From positions 1 through 39,154 of the forward strand of contig MZNV01002805.1 of NCBI GenBank assembly GCA_002081555.1: DNA of 39,154 nucleotides, given 5' to 3'. Below the pieces are notes generated by a model. That model was given only the letters and a program-made list of their open reading frames with translations, ran no database searches and was not told the origin of the DNA. This stretch comes from Protostelium mycophagum (taxonomy: Eukaryota > Evosea > Variosea > Protosteliida > Protosteliaceae). Below are positions 38,501 through 39,154 of this stretch, piece by piece (positions within the stretch are counted from its first letter, which is position 1; each line of letters begins with the position of its first letter). A program made the position numbers and the translations under genes.

Positions 38501-39154
38501 CTTCCGATGTTGAGGCTTGTTAGATACTGCAGAGAGCCAAGAAAGCTTGGTATATTTCCTGTGATCTGATTGTTGGAGATATCCAGTGTCTGAAGTCCAT
38601 TAAGTTGTCCAAGTGTTGCCGGTAGAAATCCAATCAGTTTGTTGTTGGCAACTGAAAGTCTCTAAAGAGATGGCATCCTGCAAGAAACTTTAACAGCCGC
38701 AAAAAGGAAGCAAAACGGTACCTTATTTTTGTGAACAGCTGTATCACCCATCCACCAATTTTGTTGCCATCTATCAGGCAGTCTGTCATGAAAAGCCACT
38801 CTAATATCGCAGTAACCAGGTCATTATCTGGTAACTGTGAGTGTAAAGCATTTATCTTTTTGAATCTCTTATTTGGTTATCATCAAAGAAGTTATTGGAA
38901 GCATCAAAGTATACAATAGAGAGGGGAAGTTGACTGAAAATCTTGTCACTGAAGCTATTATTTGATATATCTGCCATGTATCAGAGTTACACTTCATAGT
39001 AAGGTGATCACCAAGGTATACAAGTGCGGGATGGGATACTGTAGAGATCCATTTCAAGTCAAAGATAGCACCATTAAAGACAGACAGAGACGAGACAAAT
39101 TTTGGCACAGTCTCTGTTTTGTGCCAATTCTGAAACAGAGACAGCACAGAGACA
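35593..39154 (-). CDS. LRR receptor kinase (TKL/TK-like), 5' part beyond the window
   Basis: Minus strand, incomplete at its N-terminus. From the window edge come several LRR exons (LDFLNNKMSGQIPTSLYNI; MDLSCNSFSGETQF; MNVSHNSITGSLPPLLQL), a transmembrane helix (LIVGLVVGISALLVIIVIVF, about 37150-37210) followed by YKKKQ, then a kinase domain with GSGAFGVVYRAEW, VAVKQ, IGVTFPPDPLSM, HRDLAARNILL, SDFGMSRET, LKWMAPEAIRD, KYSPATDVFSFG and SNPDSRPTFEEL. All catalytic residues (K, HRD, DFG) are present. It would sense an outside ligand and phosphorylate cytosolic targets. One intron, after MAPE, appears to begin with GC rather than GT. Confidence 0.88.

Overview
This is an intron-rich nuclear window from a unicellular eukaryote, most like a free-living amoebozoan of protostelid type. 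The evidence is a hybrid PAS/histidine kinase/receiver protein, an LRR receptor with a TKL-type kinase, GPI-anchored LRR and surface proteins, and secreted chitinase and beta-1,3-glucanase genes, all with introns of about 36-90 nt and GT-AG borders. The taxon is an inference. A CFAP99-like gene suggests that the organism, or a recent ancestor, has or had a flagellum. No virus, retroelement, CRISPR array or rRNA was seen.

Layout. 1-700: inverted-repeat (foldback) elements. 720-4360 (-): secreted Pmp-like beta-helix protein. 4785-7668 (+): CFAP99-like coiled-coil protein. 7746-8890 (+): mitochondrial ALKBH7-like dioxygenase. 8958-9030: tRNA-Thr. 9518-11760 (+): GPI-anchored LRR protein. 11874-11946: tRNA-Thr. 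12242-17098 (+): hybrid histidine kinase with two receivers. 18001-18073: tRNA-Thr. 18279-19041 (+): double HMG-box protein, possibly mitochondrial. 19224-20553 (-): GPI-anchored surface protein. 20554-22383: mostly unassigned. 22384-22456 (-): tRNA-Thr. 22599-about 24060 (-): EH + SH3 endocytic adaptor. 24069-26186 (-): GH17 glucanase. 26592-28119 (+): OLA1 ATPase. 28513-28843 (+): small secreted Cys-rich protein. 29192-29262: tRNA-Pro. 29321-31490 (-): GH18 chitinase with a hevein-like N-terminus. 32199-35088 (+): LIN9/DIRP protein. 35593 to beyond the window end (-): LRR receptor kinase.

Genes that may work together: the chitinase, the glucanase and the Cys-rich protein together look like fungal-wall digestion and binding, which would suit a fungus-eating amoeba. 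The histidine kinase and the LRR kinase are sensory. The window also has strongly repeated short DNA words that the genes do not explain: GTTGTAGA/TCTACAAC, TTGTACAA, GAAATTTC-rich introns, and a TTTGCGGCAAAGCC palindrome found mainly in unusually long introns. Exon structures were worked out by hand from reading frame and GT-AG borders. Where I say that phases agree, I checked the arithmetic.
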